Positions 15,308 through 25,157 are shown, numbered from the stretch's first letter. The stretch: DNA of 64,000 nt from an uncultured Tessaracoccus sp. (GCF_943914565.1 NZ_CALUCN010000003.1:62001-126000); one strand, 5' to 3'. A program made the numbers and translations. The notes: a model not told the origin generated them from the sequence alone.

Positions 15308-17317
15308 ATGGTCAATCGTCTCGCAGACTCCGCCAGCGACTACCTCCGCATGCACGCCACCCAACCCGTCGACTGGTGGGAATGGGGCGACGAGGCGCTC
15401 GCCGAGGCGCGGCGACGCGACGTGCCGATCCTGCTCTCGATCGGGTACGCCTCCTGCCACTGGTGCCACGTGATGAGCGACGAGTCGTTCGCCGACGTCG
15501 AGGTCGCCAAGGTCATCAACCACCACTTCGTGCCGGTGAAGGTCGACCGCCAGCAGCTGCCCGACGTCGACCAGGTCTCGATGCTCGTCACGCAGGCGAT
15601 GAACCACGGCGCGGGCGGGTGGCCGATGACGCTGTTCCTCACGCCCGACGCGCTGCCGATCTTCGCCGGCACGTACTTCCCCGCCGAACCCCAGCCGGGG
15701 CGGCCGTCGTTCGGGCAGGTGCTCGAGGCGATGGCGCACGGCTGGCACAACACCAGGGACCAGATGGTCGCCACCGGCGAGTACGTCGCTGCACAGCTGC
15801 GCGCGATCACCGTCGACGTGCCCGACGAGGCCCCCGATCTGCGCGAGGCCATCGACGCCGTCGAGGCGCAGTTCGACCTCGTGCACGGCGGCTTCGGGCA
15901 CGCGCCGAAGTTCCCGGCGCCGACGTTGCTCGACGCGCTGCTCGTGAAGGGCGACCCGCGCTCGCTCGAACTCGCCCAGCGCACCCTCGAGGCCATGGCG
16001 CGCGGCGGCATCCACGACCAGGTGGGCGGCGGCTTCCACCGCTACGCCGTCGACGCGGGCTGGGTGGTGCCGCACTTCGAGAAGATGCTCTACGACAACG
16101 CCCTCCTGCTCGGCACCTACGTCCGCGGCTGGCGCCGCACCCCGGACCACGACGCGCAGCTGCGCGCACTGCTCGAGCGCACCGCCCGCGGCATCGTCGA
16201 GTTCCTCGCCCGCGAGCTCACCAGCGACGAGGGCGCCTTCCTCGCGGGCCTCGACGCCGACTCCACCGACATCCGCGGCTCGGTCCACGAGGGCATCTAC
16301 TACCTGTGGAACCCGGACCTGCTCGTCGACGCCCTCGGCGAGGAGGACGCCGCCTGGGCGCAGGACGTCTTCCACGTCACGACGGGGGGCACCTTCGAGC
16401 ACGGACTCTCGACCCTGCAGCTGCGTGGCCGCCCCGACCTCGCCCGGCTCGACGACGTGCGTGCGCGCCTCCTCGCCGAGCGCGCCCAACGCTTCCGCCC
16501 CGCGACGGACCGCCTCGTCGTCGCCGCTTGGAACGGCTGGGCGATCTCCTCGCTCGTCACCGGCGCGATGGTCTTCCACGAGCCGACGTGGCTCGAGATG
16601 GCGCGCCGCGCCGCCCAGTACCTCGTCGACGTGCACTGCCTCGATGGGGGCCTCCGTCGCTCCTCGCGCGACGGCAAGGCGTCGAAGGCCGAGGGCGGCG
16701 CGGAGGACCTCGGCGCCGTCGCGGAGGCGTTCGCGCTCCTCGCCGGAGCCACGGGTGACGCCGCCTGGCTGCGCCGCGCCGAGCCGCTTCTCGACCGAGC
16801 CGTCGAGCGTCTCGGCGCCAACGACGGCGGCTTCTTCGACGGCACCGGCGACGGCCTCTTCGTCCGCCCGCGCTCCATGACCGACAACGTCACCCCTTCC
16901 GGCACGAGCCAGCTCGTCACCGCCTTGCGCCTGGTGGGGCTCCTCGCCGAGCGCGACGACCTCCTCGCCCGCGCCGACGCCGCTGCCCGCACCACGTGGG
17001 ACGCCGTCGCGCAGACACCGACGTTCGCCGGCCGGGCGTTGGCCGAGCTGCTCATCGAGGACGAGGCCCGACGGGGGCTCCGCCGCGCGGTCGCCGTCGC
17101 CGTCACGGAGGACCCGTTCGACGAGCTCGTGCGCGCGACGTGGCGGCTCGCCCCCGCGGGCTCGGCGATCGTCGCCGCCCGGCCGGGCGGCGACGGCTGG
17201 GGCGAGCACCTCGTTGGGCGTGACCGGCGCGGGGTGTGGGTGTGCCGTGGCGAGGTGTGTTTCGACCCCGTCGACGACTACGCCGAGCTCAAGGCCCCGC
17301 TGTGGCGGCGCGCCTGA
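15308..17317 (+). CDS. YyaL-type protein: thioredoxin-like (DUF255) plus (alpha/alpha)6 barrel
   Basis: 669 residues. The N-terminal ~180 residues form the DUF255 thioredoxin-like domain with CHWC at 50-53 (GYASCHWCHVMSDESF), though the flanking sequence is unlike a redox thioredoxin. The remainder is a six-hairpin glycosidase-like barrel (GGGFHRYAVDAGWVVPHFEK, YDNALLLGTYVRGW). Full length compared with the family (about 650-700). Function in bacteria is unresolved; the human homologue is spermatogenesis-associated protein 20. TAGCCT six bases before the ATG marks a leaderless start. Its last codons form half of a terminator hairpin. Confidence 0.92.
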   Translation: MVNRLADSASDYLRMHATQPVDWWEWGDEALAEARRRDVPILLSIGYASCHWCHVMSDESFADVEVAKVINHHFVPVKVDRQQLPDVDQVSMLVTQAMNHGAGGWPMTLFLTPDALPIFAGTYFPAEPQPGRPSFGQVLEAMAHGWHNTRDQMVATGEYVAAQLRAITVDVPDEAPDLREAIDAVEAQFDLVHGGFGHAPKFPAPTLLDALLVKGDPRSLELAQRTLEAMARGGIHDQVGGGFHRYAVDAGWVVPHFEKMLYDNALLLGTYVRGWRRTPDHDAQLRALLERTARGIVEFLARELTSDEGAFLAGLDADSTDIRGSVHEGIYYLWNPDLLVDALGEEDAAWAQDVFHVTTGGTFEHGLSTLQLRGRPDLARLDDVRARLLAERAQRFRPATDRLVVAAWNGWAISSLVTGAMVFHEPTWLEMARRAAQYLVDVHCLDGGLRRSSRDGKASKAEGGAEDLGAVAEAFALLAGATGDAAWLRRAEPLLDRAVERLGANDGGFFDGTGDGLFVRPRSMTDNVTPSGTSQLVTALRLVGLLAERDDLLARADAAARTTWDAVAQTPTFAGRALAELLIEDEARRGLRRAVAVAVTEDPFDELVRATWRLAPAGSAIVAARPGGDGWGEHLVGRDRRGVWVCRGEVCFDPVDDYAELKAPLWRRA

Positions 17318-17326
17318 GCGGGGCCT
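17292..17326. terminator. Terminator hairpin overlapping the yyaL-type stop codon
   Basis: AGGCCCCGCT (17292-17301) pairs perfectly with AGCGGGGCCT (17317-17326) around a 15-base loop that includes the stop. It lies between two convergent genes and could serve both. Confidence 0.7.
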
Positions 17327-17341
17327 CGTCGGACCGGCGGC

Positions 17342-19282
17342 TCAGCGAGCATCCACCTCGTCGTCCTCGTCCGGTTCGGCCGGGGGATCGTCGGGGTACG
17401 TGCCGGTGTCGTAGTCGTACTCGACGGGGTTGCCCTCCTCGTCGGTGCGGGTGTACCAGCTGGTGACGTCCTCGGCGGTGGAGTCGAAGTCGGCGAGCAC
17501 CTGCGCGTCGGGGTCGCCGCGTGAGATGGACAGCTCGAAGTGGTCGCCGTGCTCGACGATGCCGTGGCGCACCGCGTTGGCGACGGCGGCCTGCTCGTAG
17601 CGCTGCCGCAGCATCATGGGGTCGAGCCGCATCTCGCGCACGAGCGCCACCGCCATGAGTACGAGGATCACCGAGAACGGCAGCGCCGTGATCGTGATGA
17701 GGTTCTGCAGGCCCTGCAGCACGTCGCGGCCGCCCATGAGCAGCATGACCGCGGCGATGCCCGCCATGCACAGCGCCCAGAACGCGGTCACCCACGGGTT
17801 CGGGTAGGGGTTGCCGCGTTGGGAGAGCTGCGAGTTCACGAGCGAGGCCGAGTCCGACGTCGTGATGAAGAACACCGCGAGCATCACCATCACCACCGGC
17901 GCGATGAGGTTCGCGTTGGGGAGGTGGTCGAGCATCACGAAGAACGCCTCCTCGGGCTTCGGGAGGTTGGCTGGGTCGTTGCCGGGCACGAGCTCGCCGG
18001 TGGTGTGTTGGAGCCACACCGTCGTGCCGCCCAGGACGGTGAACGCGAGGATGATGATCGTCGACGGGATGAGCAGCACGCCCAGGATGAACTGCCGCAC
18101 GGTGCGGCCGCGGGAGATCTTCGCCGTGAACACGCCGACGAACGGCGCCCAGCTCACCCACCACGCCCAGTAGAAGATGGTCCAGCTCGAGAGGAACTGC
18201 TGGACCTCCGGTGAGTCGGCGGTCGTGGCGCTCAGCATCTGCGGGATGTTGCCGAAGTACTCGACGATGACGCCGGGGATGATGTTCACGAGGAACACCG
18301 TCGGCCCGACGACGAAGAAGAACACGGCGAGTGCGATCGCGAGGATGAGGTTGATGTTCGACAGTCGACGGATGCCGCGCGCGACGCCGGAGACCGCAGA
18401 GATGATCGTGCCGATCGTGAGCACGACGATGATGACCAGCGCCGCGGTGTTGCCAGCGGGGGACCAGCCGGAGACGAGCTCGAAGCCGCGCCCGATCTGC
18501 AGGGCGCCGATGCCGAGCGACGCCGCGGTGCCGAATAACGTCGCGATGATGGCGAGGCCGTCGATGAGGCGCGCGCCCCAGTGGGTGCTGCCGCCGCCCC
18601 ACAAGGGCGTGAGGATCGAACTCATGAGCGGCACGCGGCCCTTGCGGTAGGAGACGTAGGCGACGGCGAGCCCGACGATTGCGTACATCGCCCAGGCGTT
18701 CAGCCCCCAGTGGAAGGCGGCCTGCGCGAGGGAGCCCTTCACGGCCGCGACGGTGCCCGGCTCGTAGAGCCCCGGCAACGGGCTCACGTAGTAGGTGAGG
18801 GGCTCGAGCGGGCCGAAGAAGATGATGCCGATGCCGATGCCGGCGCCGAAGAGCATCGCGGCCCAGGAGATCGTCGAGTACTCGGGCTTCTCGCCGTCGA
18901 GGCCGAGTGGGATCCTGCCGTAGCGGGAGAACGCGACGGCGAGCAGGAACAGCACCATGCCGATGGCCAGCGACGTGAACAGCCAGCCCAGGTTCGTGGT
19001 GATCCAGTTGAGCCCGGCGGTGGACGCGGCGAGCACGCCGTCGGGGGAGACCGCACCCCACGTCACGAACGCGGCGATGATGATCCCCACGCCGACGAGG
19101 ATCGGCCGGTCGACGCCGTAGCGGATCTTCTGGTCCTCGACCGAGACCCCCGGCACGAGCGCCGGGTGGATCCCGTGGGGGTACTCCATCTCCTTCAGGA
19201 CCTGGCCGGCCCTGCGGGCGGCGGCCTTGGCGGCGTCCTTCGTCGTCGTGCGTGGCTTGCCGGACTCGCTGGTGTTGCTCAT
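17342..19282 (-). CDS. BCCT family transporter (betaine/choline/carnitine type)
   Basis: 646 residues, 12 membrane helices. The family signature is intact in WTIFYWAWWVSWAPFVGVFT, followed by ISRGRTVRQFILGVLLIPST; the glycine-rich helix GAGIGIGIIFFGPLEPLTYY is the Na+/substrate site region. The N-terminus is basic (TTKDAAKAAARRAGQVLKEM) and the C-terminal ~80 residues are strongly acidic (DDPPAEPDEDDEVDAR), the type of tail that senses osmotic state in BetP-like carriers. Likely role: Na+-coupled uptake of compatible solutes. A GAGAGGA ribosome binding site precedes the ATG. Confidence 0.93.
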   Translation of the reverse strand: MSNTSESGKPRTTTKDAAKAAARRAGQVLKEMEYPHGIHPALVPGVSVEDQKIRYGVDRPILVGVGIIIAAFVTWGAVSPDGVLAASTAGLNWITTNLGWLFTSLAIGMVLFLLAVAFSRYGRIPLGLDGEKPEYSTISWAAMLFGAGIGIGIIFFGPLEPLTYYVSPLPGLYEPGTVAAVKGSLAQAAFHWGLNAWAMYAIVGLAVAYVSYRKGRVPLMSSILTPLWGGGSTHWGARLIDGLAIIATLFGTAASLGIGALQIGRGFELVSGWSPAGNTAALVIIVVLTIGTIISAVSGVARGIRRLSNINLILAIALAVFFFVVGPTVFLVNIIPGVIVEYFGNIPQMLSATTADSPEVQQFLSSWTIFYWAWWVSWAPFVGVFTAKISRGRTVRQFILGVLLIPSTIIILAFTVLGGTTVWLQHTTGELVPGNDPANLPKPEEAFFVMLDHLPNANLIAPVVMVMLAVFFITTSDSASLVNSQLSQRGNPYPNPWVTAFWALCMAGIAAVMLLMGGRDVLQGLQNLITITALPFSVILVLMAVALVREMRLDPMMLRQRYEQAAVANAVRHGIVEHGDHFELSISRGDPDAQVLADFDSTAEDVTSWYTRTDEEGNPVEYDYDTGTYPDDPPAEPDEDDEVDAR

Positions 19283-19543
19283 CGAGGATCCTCTCCCATC
19301 GGTGACCTGCCCGACCTTACCGGCCCCTCGTCGTCGTGATTCGGCGCGCGAGGGCGCGACGTGCCGGTGAGCAGGGCGCCACGGGGACGCCGACGCGCGA
19401 CGAAACCTTGGTCAGAGCATTTTCTGTGATTTCTGCCCAGGCAGGGTGCGCAGCTGTTAGTTTGCTGCTGCTGGCAGCCGCGGACGGCGTTGCACGAGGG
19501 TGTGTGGTGCTGGGTTGTCGGCTTGGTTTCGGAAGGGATTGCT

Positions 19544-21826
19544 GTGGTGCACGGTGGTGGTTGCGCGTGGGGGCGTGCGCGTGGTCATGGTGTGGTGTTG
19601 GTGGTGCTGGCGGTGTTGCTGGCGCTGGCGCCTGTGTCGGGGCATGCGGCGGGGCGTGTGACGGTGAGCACGGCGGGTGCGAAGCTGGTGGGGCAGCGTA
19701 CGTATGCGTGGGGCACGGTCACCGGTGGTGCGAATGCGCCGGTGTGGATTGATGTGAAGGTCAAGGGGCGGTGGTCTCGTTCGCAGTCGGGCAAGGCCGA
19801 TGCCAAGGGCTCGTACAAGCTGCCGATCACGTATGGGTCCGGGACGCCGGGTTCGTACTTGTTGCGGGTGGGCGCCAAGGTGGGTGGCAAGGCCACCTAT
19901 TCCTCGCAGGTTCGGTTCCATCGGGTGCGGTTGCAGGCTGCGACTGCGGGGATGAAGCGTGTGGGCGAGGCGGCGAACGCGTGGGGCACGGCGGCTGGCG
20001 CGGCGGGCGGGTCGGCGTGGACGGAGATCCAGGTCAACGGGCGCTGGAGCCGGTCGCAGACTGCGAGGATCGACTCCTCCGGCAGGTTCACGATCCCGCT
20101 CACGTACGGCAAGAACAAGACCGGCAGGCAGCGGTTCCGGGTCGGGGTGAGGATCAACAGCGGCACGGTCTATGCCGCGCCGATGACGCAGTACCGGATC
20201 CGGCTGACCGCATCCGGGGTGCGGAGCAAGTACGTCGGTGAGACGACCAACGCGTGGGGCAAGGCCGAAGGTGCCCCCGGTGCCACGATCGTTGCCCAGT
20301 TCAAGATCGCAGGGGTGTGGAAGGATTCTCAGCGTGTGAAGGCGAAGGGGGACGGGAGCTACACCGTTCCGCTCACCTATGGCAAGGACAAGGCCGGCAC
20401 GTATGCGTGGCGCATCGCGGTCATCCACAACGGCACGACCTTGTACTTCGGGGAACACCGATTGATCCGGACCAGGATGGCCGTGCGGATCGCGGTCATC
20501 GGCGACTCGTACTCCGCAGGCAACGGCACCAAGAGCTCCGGGAACTATGACGGGCCTGCTGGTTCGTACCGGAGCCGCCTCGCTTACGGGCCGCGCTTTG
20601 CCGCCATGCTGCGCGCAACCGGCAAGTACAACGTCCAGCTCAACAACTGGGCTTGGAGCGGCGCCACGATCGACCGCAGCGAGCACGGCATCCTCACCCA
20701 AGCCGCCACCATCAAGCCGGCCACCAAACTGGTTCTCGTCACCGCAGGCGGCAACGACGCAGGATTCGGAGACGTGGTGACTGAGCATTTCTGGAGCTAC
20801 TTCAATCCCCTAGGCTTTCTCCGCTTCAACCATGCTGCCGGCGAGGCGGAACGATCCATTTCAGAGATTGGACCCAGGTATGCTCGTTTGTTCGCGGCCA
20901 TTGAGGCTCGACTTGGGTCCAGCTCCAGTCGACGTATTGTCCTTCTTGGATACCCCAAGTTGTTCTTGCCAAGTAAGAACAACCGTGCTGAAAAGATGAA
21001 CCAACTGCAGGAGAAGCTGGAGAATCAGCAGTTGCAGGCCGCCAGGCGGTGGAATGCCACCCATCGCCTGAAGGTCACGTTCATCCCCCTCGACGGCGCT
21101 GACGGACAGGACTACCGAGCAGGAATCTACCGAGGCCACGAAATTTCGCCCGGTACAGTTGAGAACAATCCGGTACGTTGGCTCAACACCGCCCGCGAGA
21201 CCGCAGGAGAAATATCGCCGCAGACCGGGGCGATCAAATCGGCAGGCACCGGCGACACGAAAGCGTGGTTTCACCCGAACATTACTGGTCACGACGAGAC
21301 TGGGCGCCATCTCCTGCGGCGTCTTCGCCCCACGCCGTCCGGGCTCACGGTCTACTCAGCCAGCGAAGCCAATGAGGACCAGGCCAGACCTCTGGAACTC
21401 GACGGCGAGGTGCAGGCCGACGATCTCGAGCTTGACGCCTGGGTCGAGGGCGACGAGGTCGCCAAGCTGGGCATGCAGCAGACCTTCGACGCCTCCGGGA
21501 CCATTGCTGGCGGCCACGACATCGTGACCTACCGCTGGGACTTCGAATCCGACGGCATCGTCGACCTCGAGTCGAACGAGCCCGTAGTCCACTACACCTA
21601 CCCAGCACTCTTCGACGGCCAGCTCACACTCGAGGTCGAGGACGACGCAGGCCGCACATCAACAGCAACCTTGCCCGTGACAGTCAGCAGAGACGGAGAC
21701 CGCGTCCCCGACGAACTCGACAACTGCCCGCTGGTGGCAAACACCGGCCAACAAGACTACGACAACGACGGACTCGGCGACCTCTGCGACCCGACCCCGG
21801 GAGACCCCCTGCTGGAGGAGCAGTGA
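19544..21826 (+). CDS. Secreted modular SGNH/GDSL hydrolase with three beta repeats, PKD and calcium-binding tail
   Basis: About 760 residues. After a signal peptide (VLVVLAVLLALAPVSGHAAG) come three ~87-residue repeats, each with a G-x-w-x-x-S-Q element (KGRWSRSQSGKADAKGSYKL, NGRWSRSQTARIDSSGRFTI, AGVWKDSQRVKAKGDGSYTV). A SGNH hydrolase follows: IAVIGDSYSAGNG (Ser ~322), VTAGGNDAGF, and WFHPNITGH (His ~577). A PKD-like domain (VTYRWDFESDGIVDLESNEP) and a thrombospondin type 3/dockerin-like Asp-rich tail (NCPLVANTGQQDYDNDGLGD) close the protein. I chose GTG 19544 because GGAAGGG lies seven bases upstream. Probably an extracellular esterase acting on a polymer. It overlaps the next gene. Confidence 0.85.
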   Translation: MVHGGGCAWGRARGHGVVLVVLAVLLALAPVSGHAAGRVTVSTAGAKLVGQRTYAWGTVTGGANAPVWIDVKVKGRWSRSQSGKADAKGSYKLPITYGSGTPGSYLLRVGAKVGGKATYSSQVRFHRVRLQAATAGMKRVGEAANAWGTAAGAAGGSAWTEIQVNGRWSRSQTARIDSSGRFTIPLTYGKNKTGRQRFRVGVRINSGTVYAAPMTQYRIRLTASGVRSKYVGETTNAWGKAEGAPGATIVAQFKIAGVWKDSQRVKAKGDGSYTVPLTYGKDKAGTYAWRIAVIHNGTTLYFGEHRLIRTRMAVRIAVIGDSYSAGNGTKSSGNYDGPAGSYRSRLAYGPRFAAMLRATGKYNVQLNNWAWSGATIDRSEHGILTQAATIKPATKLVLVTAGGNDAGFGDVVTEHFWSYFNPLGFLRFNHAAGEAERSISEIGPRYARLFAAIEARLGSSSSRRIVLLGYPKLFLPSKNNRAEKMNQLQEKLENQQLQAARRWNATHRLKVTFIPLDGADGQDYRAGIYRGHEISPGTVENNPVRWLNTARETAGEISPQTGAIKSAGTGDTKAWFHPNITGHDETGRHLLRRLRPTPSGLTVYSASEANEDQARPLELDGEVQADDLELDAWVEGDEVAKLGMQQTFDASGTIAGGHDIVTYRWDFESDGIVDLESNEPVVHYTYPALFDGQLTLEVEDDAGRTSTATLPVTVSRDGDRVPDELDNCPLVANTGQQDYDNDGLGDLCDPTPGDPLLEEQ

Positions 21827-22335
21827 ACACCACGTATAAACCAACGCCACTTGGCTGGCAACAGCTCATCGCGGGGATGCTGGTGCACCTGCTCTGCTAC
21901 GGCGCCGCGCAGTACGCCGCGTTGTTTGCGGTAGCGTACGCATGGGCTCACGAGCCGGCACGACCGTGGATGCTCCCTTGGATCGGCCTGATGTATTGGT
22001 TCGGAGGCGGGCTCGGGGTTTGGTGGCTGTGGGGTCGAAGGGCCCGCGCAGTCGTACCGCTCTTCGGCACCACCCTGGGGATGATGCTTCTGGTCTCCGC
22101 CAATTTCGGCTTTCGCTGGACCGCGATCGGCTCCAACATGGTTTTGGATCTGCTCGTGCAGAGTCTTTTGCTGTCGGTGCTTCCGATCACGGTGTCTTGG
22201 CTCGCGATGGTGGGTTCGCGCTGGCGCACCAAGCTCGTTCATGTCGTGGCGGGCATCGTGTTGATCGCAGGTGCAATCGTGTACATGGCTTGGCCGAGTT
22301 ACGACAGCTTCGCCCGCATCAACTTTCAATGGTGA
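21823..22335 (+). CDS. Four-helix membrane protein, first of a tandem pair
   Basis: 170 residues, about four membrane helices (LIAGMLVHLLCYGAAQYAAL, PWIGLMYWFGGGLGVWWLWG, SVLPITVSWLAMVGSRWRTK, AGIVLIAGAIVYMAWPSYDS). I do not recognise the family. The GTG start overlaps the SGNH hydrolase stop (GTGA), so it is translated with that secreted enzyme. It ends P-S-Y-D-S-F-A-R-x-x-F-x-W, a terminal motif shared with the paralogue at 22501. Base composition is lower in GC than the neighbourhood. Confidence 0.72.
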   Translation: MNTTYKPTPLGWQQLIAGMLVHLLCYGAAQYAALFAVAYAWAHEPARPWMLPWIGLMYWFGGGLGVWWLWGRRARAVVPLFGTTLGMMLLVSANFGFRWTAIGSNMVLDLLVQSLLLSVLPITVSWLAMVGSRWRTKLVHVVAGIVLIAGAIVYMAWPSYDSFARINFQW

Positions 22336-22500
22336 TGCAGTAGTACCCCTGATGGAGTGGTCTCGCGGCGAGCGGCGCACTCGGAGCAGCTACTCGGTCG
22401 CTGAGGCCATGTCTTTCGAGTACGGGACCGGTGTTCGTCGGTACTTCCACTGGCACACGGAGCAACACACATGTATCCGACGCAGGAATGAGGGCCGGAG

Positions 22501-23016
22501 ATGCAATCGCACAATTCACGCGCGCATCCGATGCGGTCGGACCGTTGCATCATCGCGCTGGTCCTGCACGGGCTCTGCTTCCTGGCAGCGAACTACGGCA
22601 TGTTGGTGGTCGCCATGCTGGGATGGGCTGTGGGCGAGACGCCGAGCATCCTGTTCGTGCTCCTGGGGCTGGCCTACTGGCTGGGAGGAGGGCTGCTGGT
22701 GTGGCAGTTGTGGGGTGGAAGCGTTCGCAGGGTCCTACCGGTCTTCGCCGGCACCTTGGGAATGCTGTTCCTCGTGTCGTTCAACCTCGCCTTCGGATCA
22801 ACATTTCCTGGGACCAACCTCGTGGCGCACGACGTCGTGCACTGCCTCCTGGTGTCGACGCTCCCGATCACCGCGTCGTGGTTGGCGGTGGGCGGTCGGC
22901 GCTGGCGCACTGTCGTCGTCCATGCCGCTGCATTCCTCACCGTGGTGGCAGGAATCATCGTCCGCTTCACGCTGCCGGGCTACGACAGCGTCGCTCGCTT
23001 CCTGTTCCGATGGTGA
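22501..23016 (+). CDS. Four-helix membrane protein, second of a tandem pair
   Basis: 171 residues, clearly paralogous to the upstream protein: LAYWLGGGLLVWQLWGGSVR matches its MYWFGGGLGVWWLWGRRARA, STLPITASWLAVGGRRWRTV matches SVLPITVSWLAMVGSRWRTK, and both end PGYDS/PSYDS then A-R and F-x-W. The first ATG (MQSHNSRAHPM) follows GGCCGGAG; an internal ATG ten residues later is also possible. The family is unknown. Tandem duplication behind a secreted hydrolase suggests a shared envelope role, but that is inference. Confidence 0.7.
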   Translation: MQSHNSRAHPMRSDRCIIALVLHGLCFLAANYGMLVVAMLGWAVGETPSILFVLLGLAYWLGGGLLVWQLWGGSVRRVLPVFAGTLGMLFLVSFNLAFGSTFPGTNLVAHDVVHCLLVSTLPITASWLAVGGRRWRTVVVHAAAFLTVVAGIIVRFTLPGYDSVARFLFRW

Positions 23017-23049
23017 CGCAGCGCCGGTGATACGGAGCTGCCCTGCGCC

Positions 23050-23115
23050 GCGTTGGTGGTGTACGTCGCCTGTCCCGAGTGCCAGGGCATCGCCCGCTTC
23101 TCCTTCCGCGTCTGA
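23050..23115 (+). pseudogene. Possible C-terminal relic of a third tandem membrane-protein copy
   Basis: One frame reads LVVYVACPECQGIARFSFRV then stop. Position by position it follows the end of the two intact paralogues (AIVYMAWPSYDSFARINFQW and the PGYDSVARFLFRW end). The fit includes the V-Y, the P, the A-R-F and F-R elements and the stop at the same place. It is short and could be chance, but it lies directly behind copy two. Confidence 0.3.
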
Positions 23116-23176
23116 GCATGCGCAACGGCCGCGGTAGCACCATGCGTGCGCTGCGGCCACTCGCGCGTCCCGTGGC

Positions 23177-23194
23177 CTCCGCCTCCAGGCGGAG
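23177..23194. terminator. Short GC-rich hairpin, possible terminator
   Basis: CTCCGCCT (23177-23184) pairs with AGGCGGAG (23187-23194). It ends the membrane-protein region just before the GntR promoter. The remainder of 23017-23259 shows nothing else recognisable apart from the C-terminal relic and that promoter. Confidence 0.4.
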
Positions 23195-23208
23195 CGCCCA
23201 GCGCGCGC

Positions 23209-23247
23209 TTGACGCACGCCCATACTGTGCATAGCCTGTATGTACAG
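23209..23247 (+). promoter_or_regulatory. Promoter with GntR/YtrA-type dyad operator
   Basis: TTGACG (23209-23214) and TAGCCT (23232-23237) are separated by 17 bases. Overlapping the -10 is an inverted repeat, CTGTGCATA (23225-23233) and TATGTACAG (23239-23247), matching at eight of nine positions. This fits autoregulation by the GntR protein encoded 13 bases downstream. Confidence 0.65.
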
Positions 23248-23259
23248 AAAGGACGGGCG

Positions 23260-23633
23260 ATGCAGATCCTCATCTCCAACACGGCAGGCGTGCCGATCTA
23301 CGAACAGATCCGCGTCGGCATCCGGGAGGCGATCCTCTCCGGCGAGCTCGCCGAGGGCGAGGCCGTGCCGTCGATCCGGCAGCTCGCGAAGGACCTCCGG
23401 GTGAGCGTCATCACCACCACCCGCGCCTACAACGAGCTCGTCGCCGACGGGTTCCTCGCCAATGTCCCCGGCAAGGGCTTCTACGTCCTGCCCACCGACC
23501 GCGAGCTGGTACGCGAACAGGTGCTGCGCGCCGTCGAGGAGCTCCTCGACGAGGCCGCGGCCAAGGCGCGACCGGCCGGCATCACCGTCGACGAACTCCA
23601 CCACATCCTCGACACGATCACGGAGGACGACGC

Positions 23634-23637
<4 letters not shown>
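23260..23637 (+). CDS. GntR family transcriptional regulator, YtrA subfamily
   Basis: 125 residues. The winged helix-turn-helix is canonical (GVPIYEQIRVGIREAILSGE, then VPSIRQLAKDLRVSVITTTR and GKGFYVLP), followed by a short C-terminal helix pair for dimerisation only. That lack of a ligand-binding domain is the YtrA hallmark. Such regulators usually repress a downstream ABC-2 exporter and are released by cell-envelope antibiotics. AAAGGA precedes the ATG. The stop overlaps the ATP-binding gene start (ATGA). A dyad operator overlaps the promoter. Confidence 0.92.
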
Positions 23638-24453
<816 letters not shown>

Positions 24454-24461
<8 letters not shown>

Positions 24462-25092
24462 CCTGCGCGCCATGATCGCCCTCGACCTGCACACCCTCCG
24501 GTCGCTCGGCTGGACAGCCGTCATCCTGATCGGATTCGCGCTCGTGCTCGCGCTGTCCGGTGCCGGCTCGGCGGCCGGGGCGTCGATGATCGCCGTGCTC
24601 TGCCTCACCGTCGGGATCCAGTTCTTCCGACAGGACGAGGTGGCGCGGCTCAACGAGCTCTACGCCGGTCTCCCCGTCTCGCGGCGCACCGTGATCCGCT
24701 CGCACTACCTCGTGTGCGCGAGTGCGTTCGTCCTGGGCGGCGCCTGCCTCACCCTGCTGGCGTTGGCGGTCCGGGGGCCGGAGGACGCCTCGGCGGCGCT
24801 GGGCACGTGTGTCGTGACCGCCTGGATCACCGGGGCGTACATCCCGGTCGTCGTCTGGCTGGGCAAGCGGGCGTTCCTCGTGCTGTTCCTCGTCGTCGGC
24901 GTCGTGGGTGCCACGCTCGGCTTCGCGCTCGGCGCGCTCTCCGACGACGCGGCGCCGCGCATCGTCGCCGCGTTCACGTGGCTGGCCGAACACCCGTGGG
25001 AGACCGCAGCCGGCGTCGTGACGGTGCTCGTGGTGACGTGGCTCGTCTCCTACGCGTGCACGGCGAGGATCTACGCCCGACAGGACCACTGA
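24454..25092 (+). CDS. ABC-2 type transporter permease
   Basis: 212 residues with about six helices (LGWTAVILIGFALVLALSGA, FLVLFLVVGVVGATLGFALG, TAAGVVTVLVVTWLVSYACT). The segment IQFFRQDEVARLNELYAGLP, SRRTVIRSHY is the coupling region typical of ABC-2 permeases paired with YtrA-type regulators. AAGGAG lies eight bases before the ATG even though the start is inside the ATPase gene. Substrate unknown. Confidence 0.85.
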
Positions 25093-25102
25093 CACCCACC
25101 CG

Positions 25103-25151
25103 CACGCAGGCGACGGGGGTCCGGCCCGGCCGGACCCCCGTCGCCTGCGTG
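25103..25151. terminator. Strong bidirectional terminator
   Basis: A perfect 22-base-pair stem: CACGCAGGCGACGGGGGTCC and two more bases (25103-25124) pair with 25130-25151 around loop CCCGG. It ends the ABC-2 operon and the convergent PIN-PhoH gene. Confidence 0.9.
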
Positions 25152-25157
25152 TGTGGC

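Noticed and set aside
14222..17209. 995-residue frame on the minus strand running from DUF4307 through the yyaL-type gene
   Set aside because: Only the last ~137 residues (DUF4307) make sense; the remainder is antisense to a conserved gene.
19490..19543. TTG-initiated extension of the SGNH hydrolase
   Set aside because: It adds 18 residues before the signal peptide, lacks a ribosome binding site and uses a rare start; GTG 19544 has GGAAGGG at good spacing.
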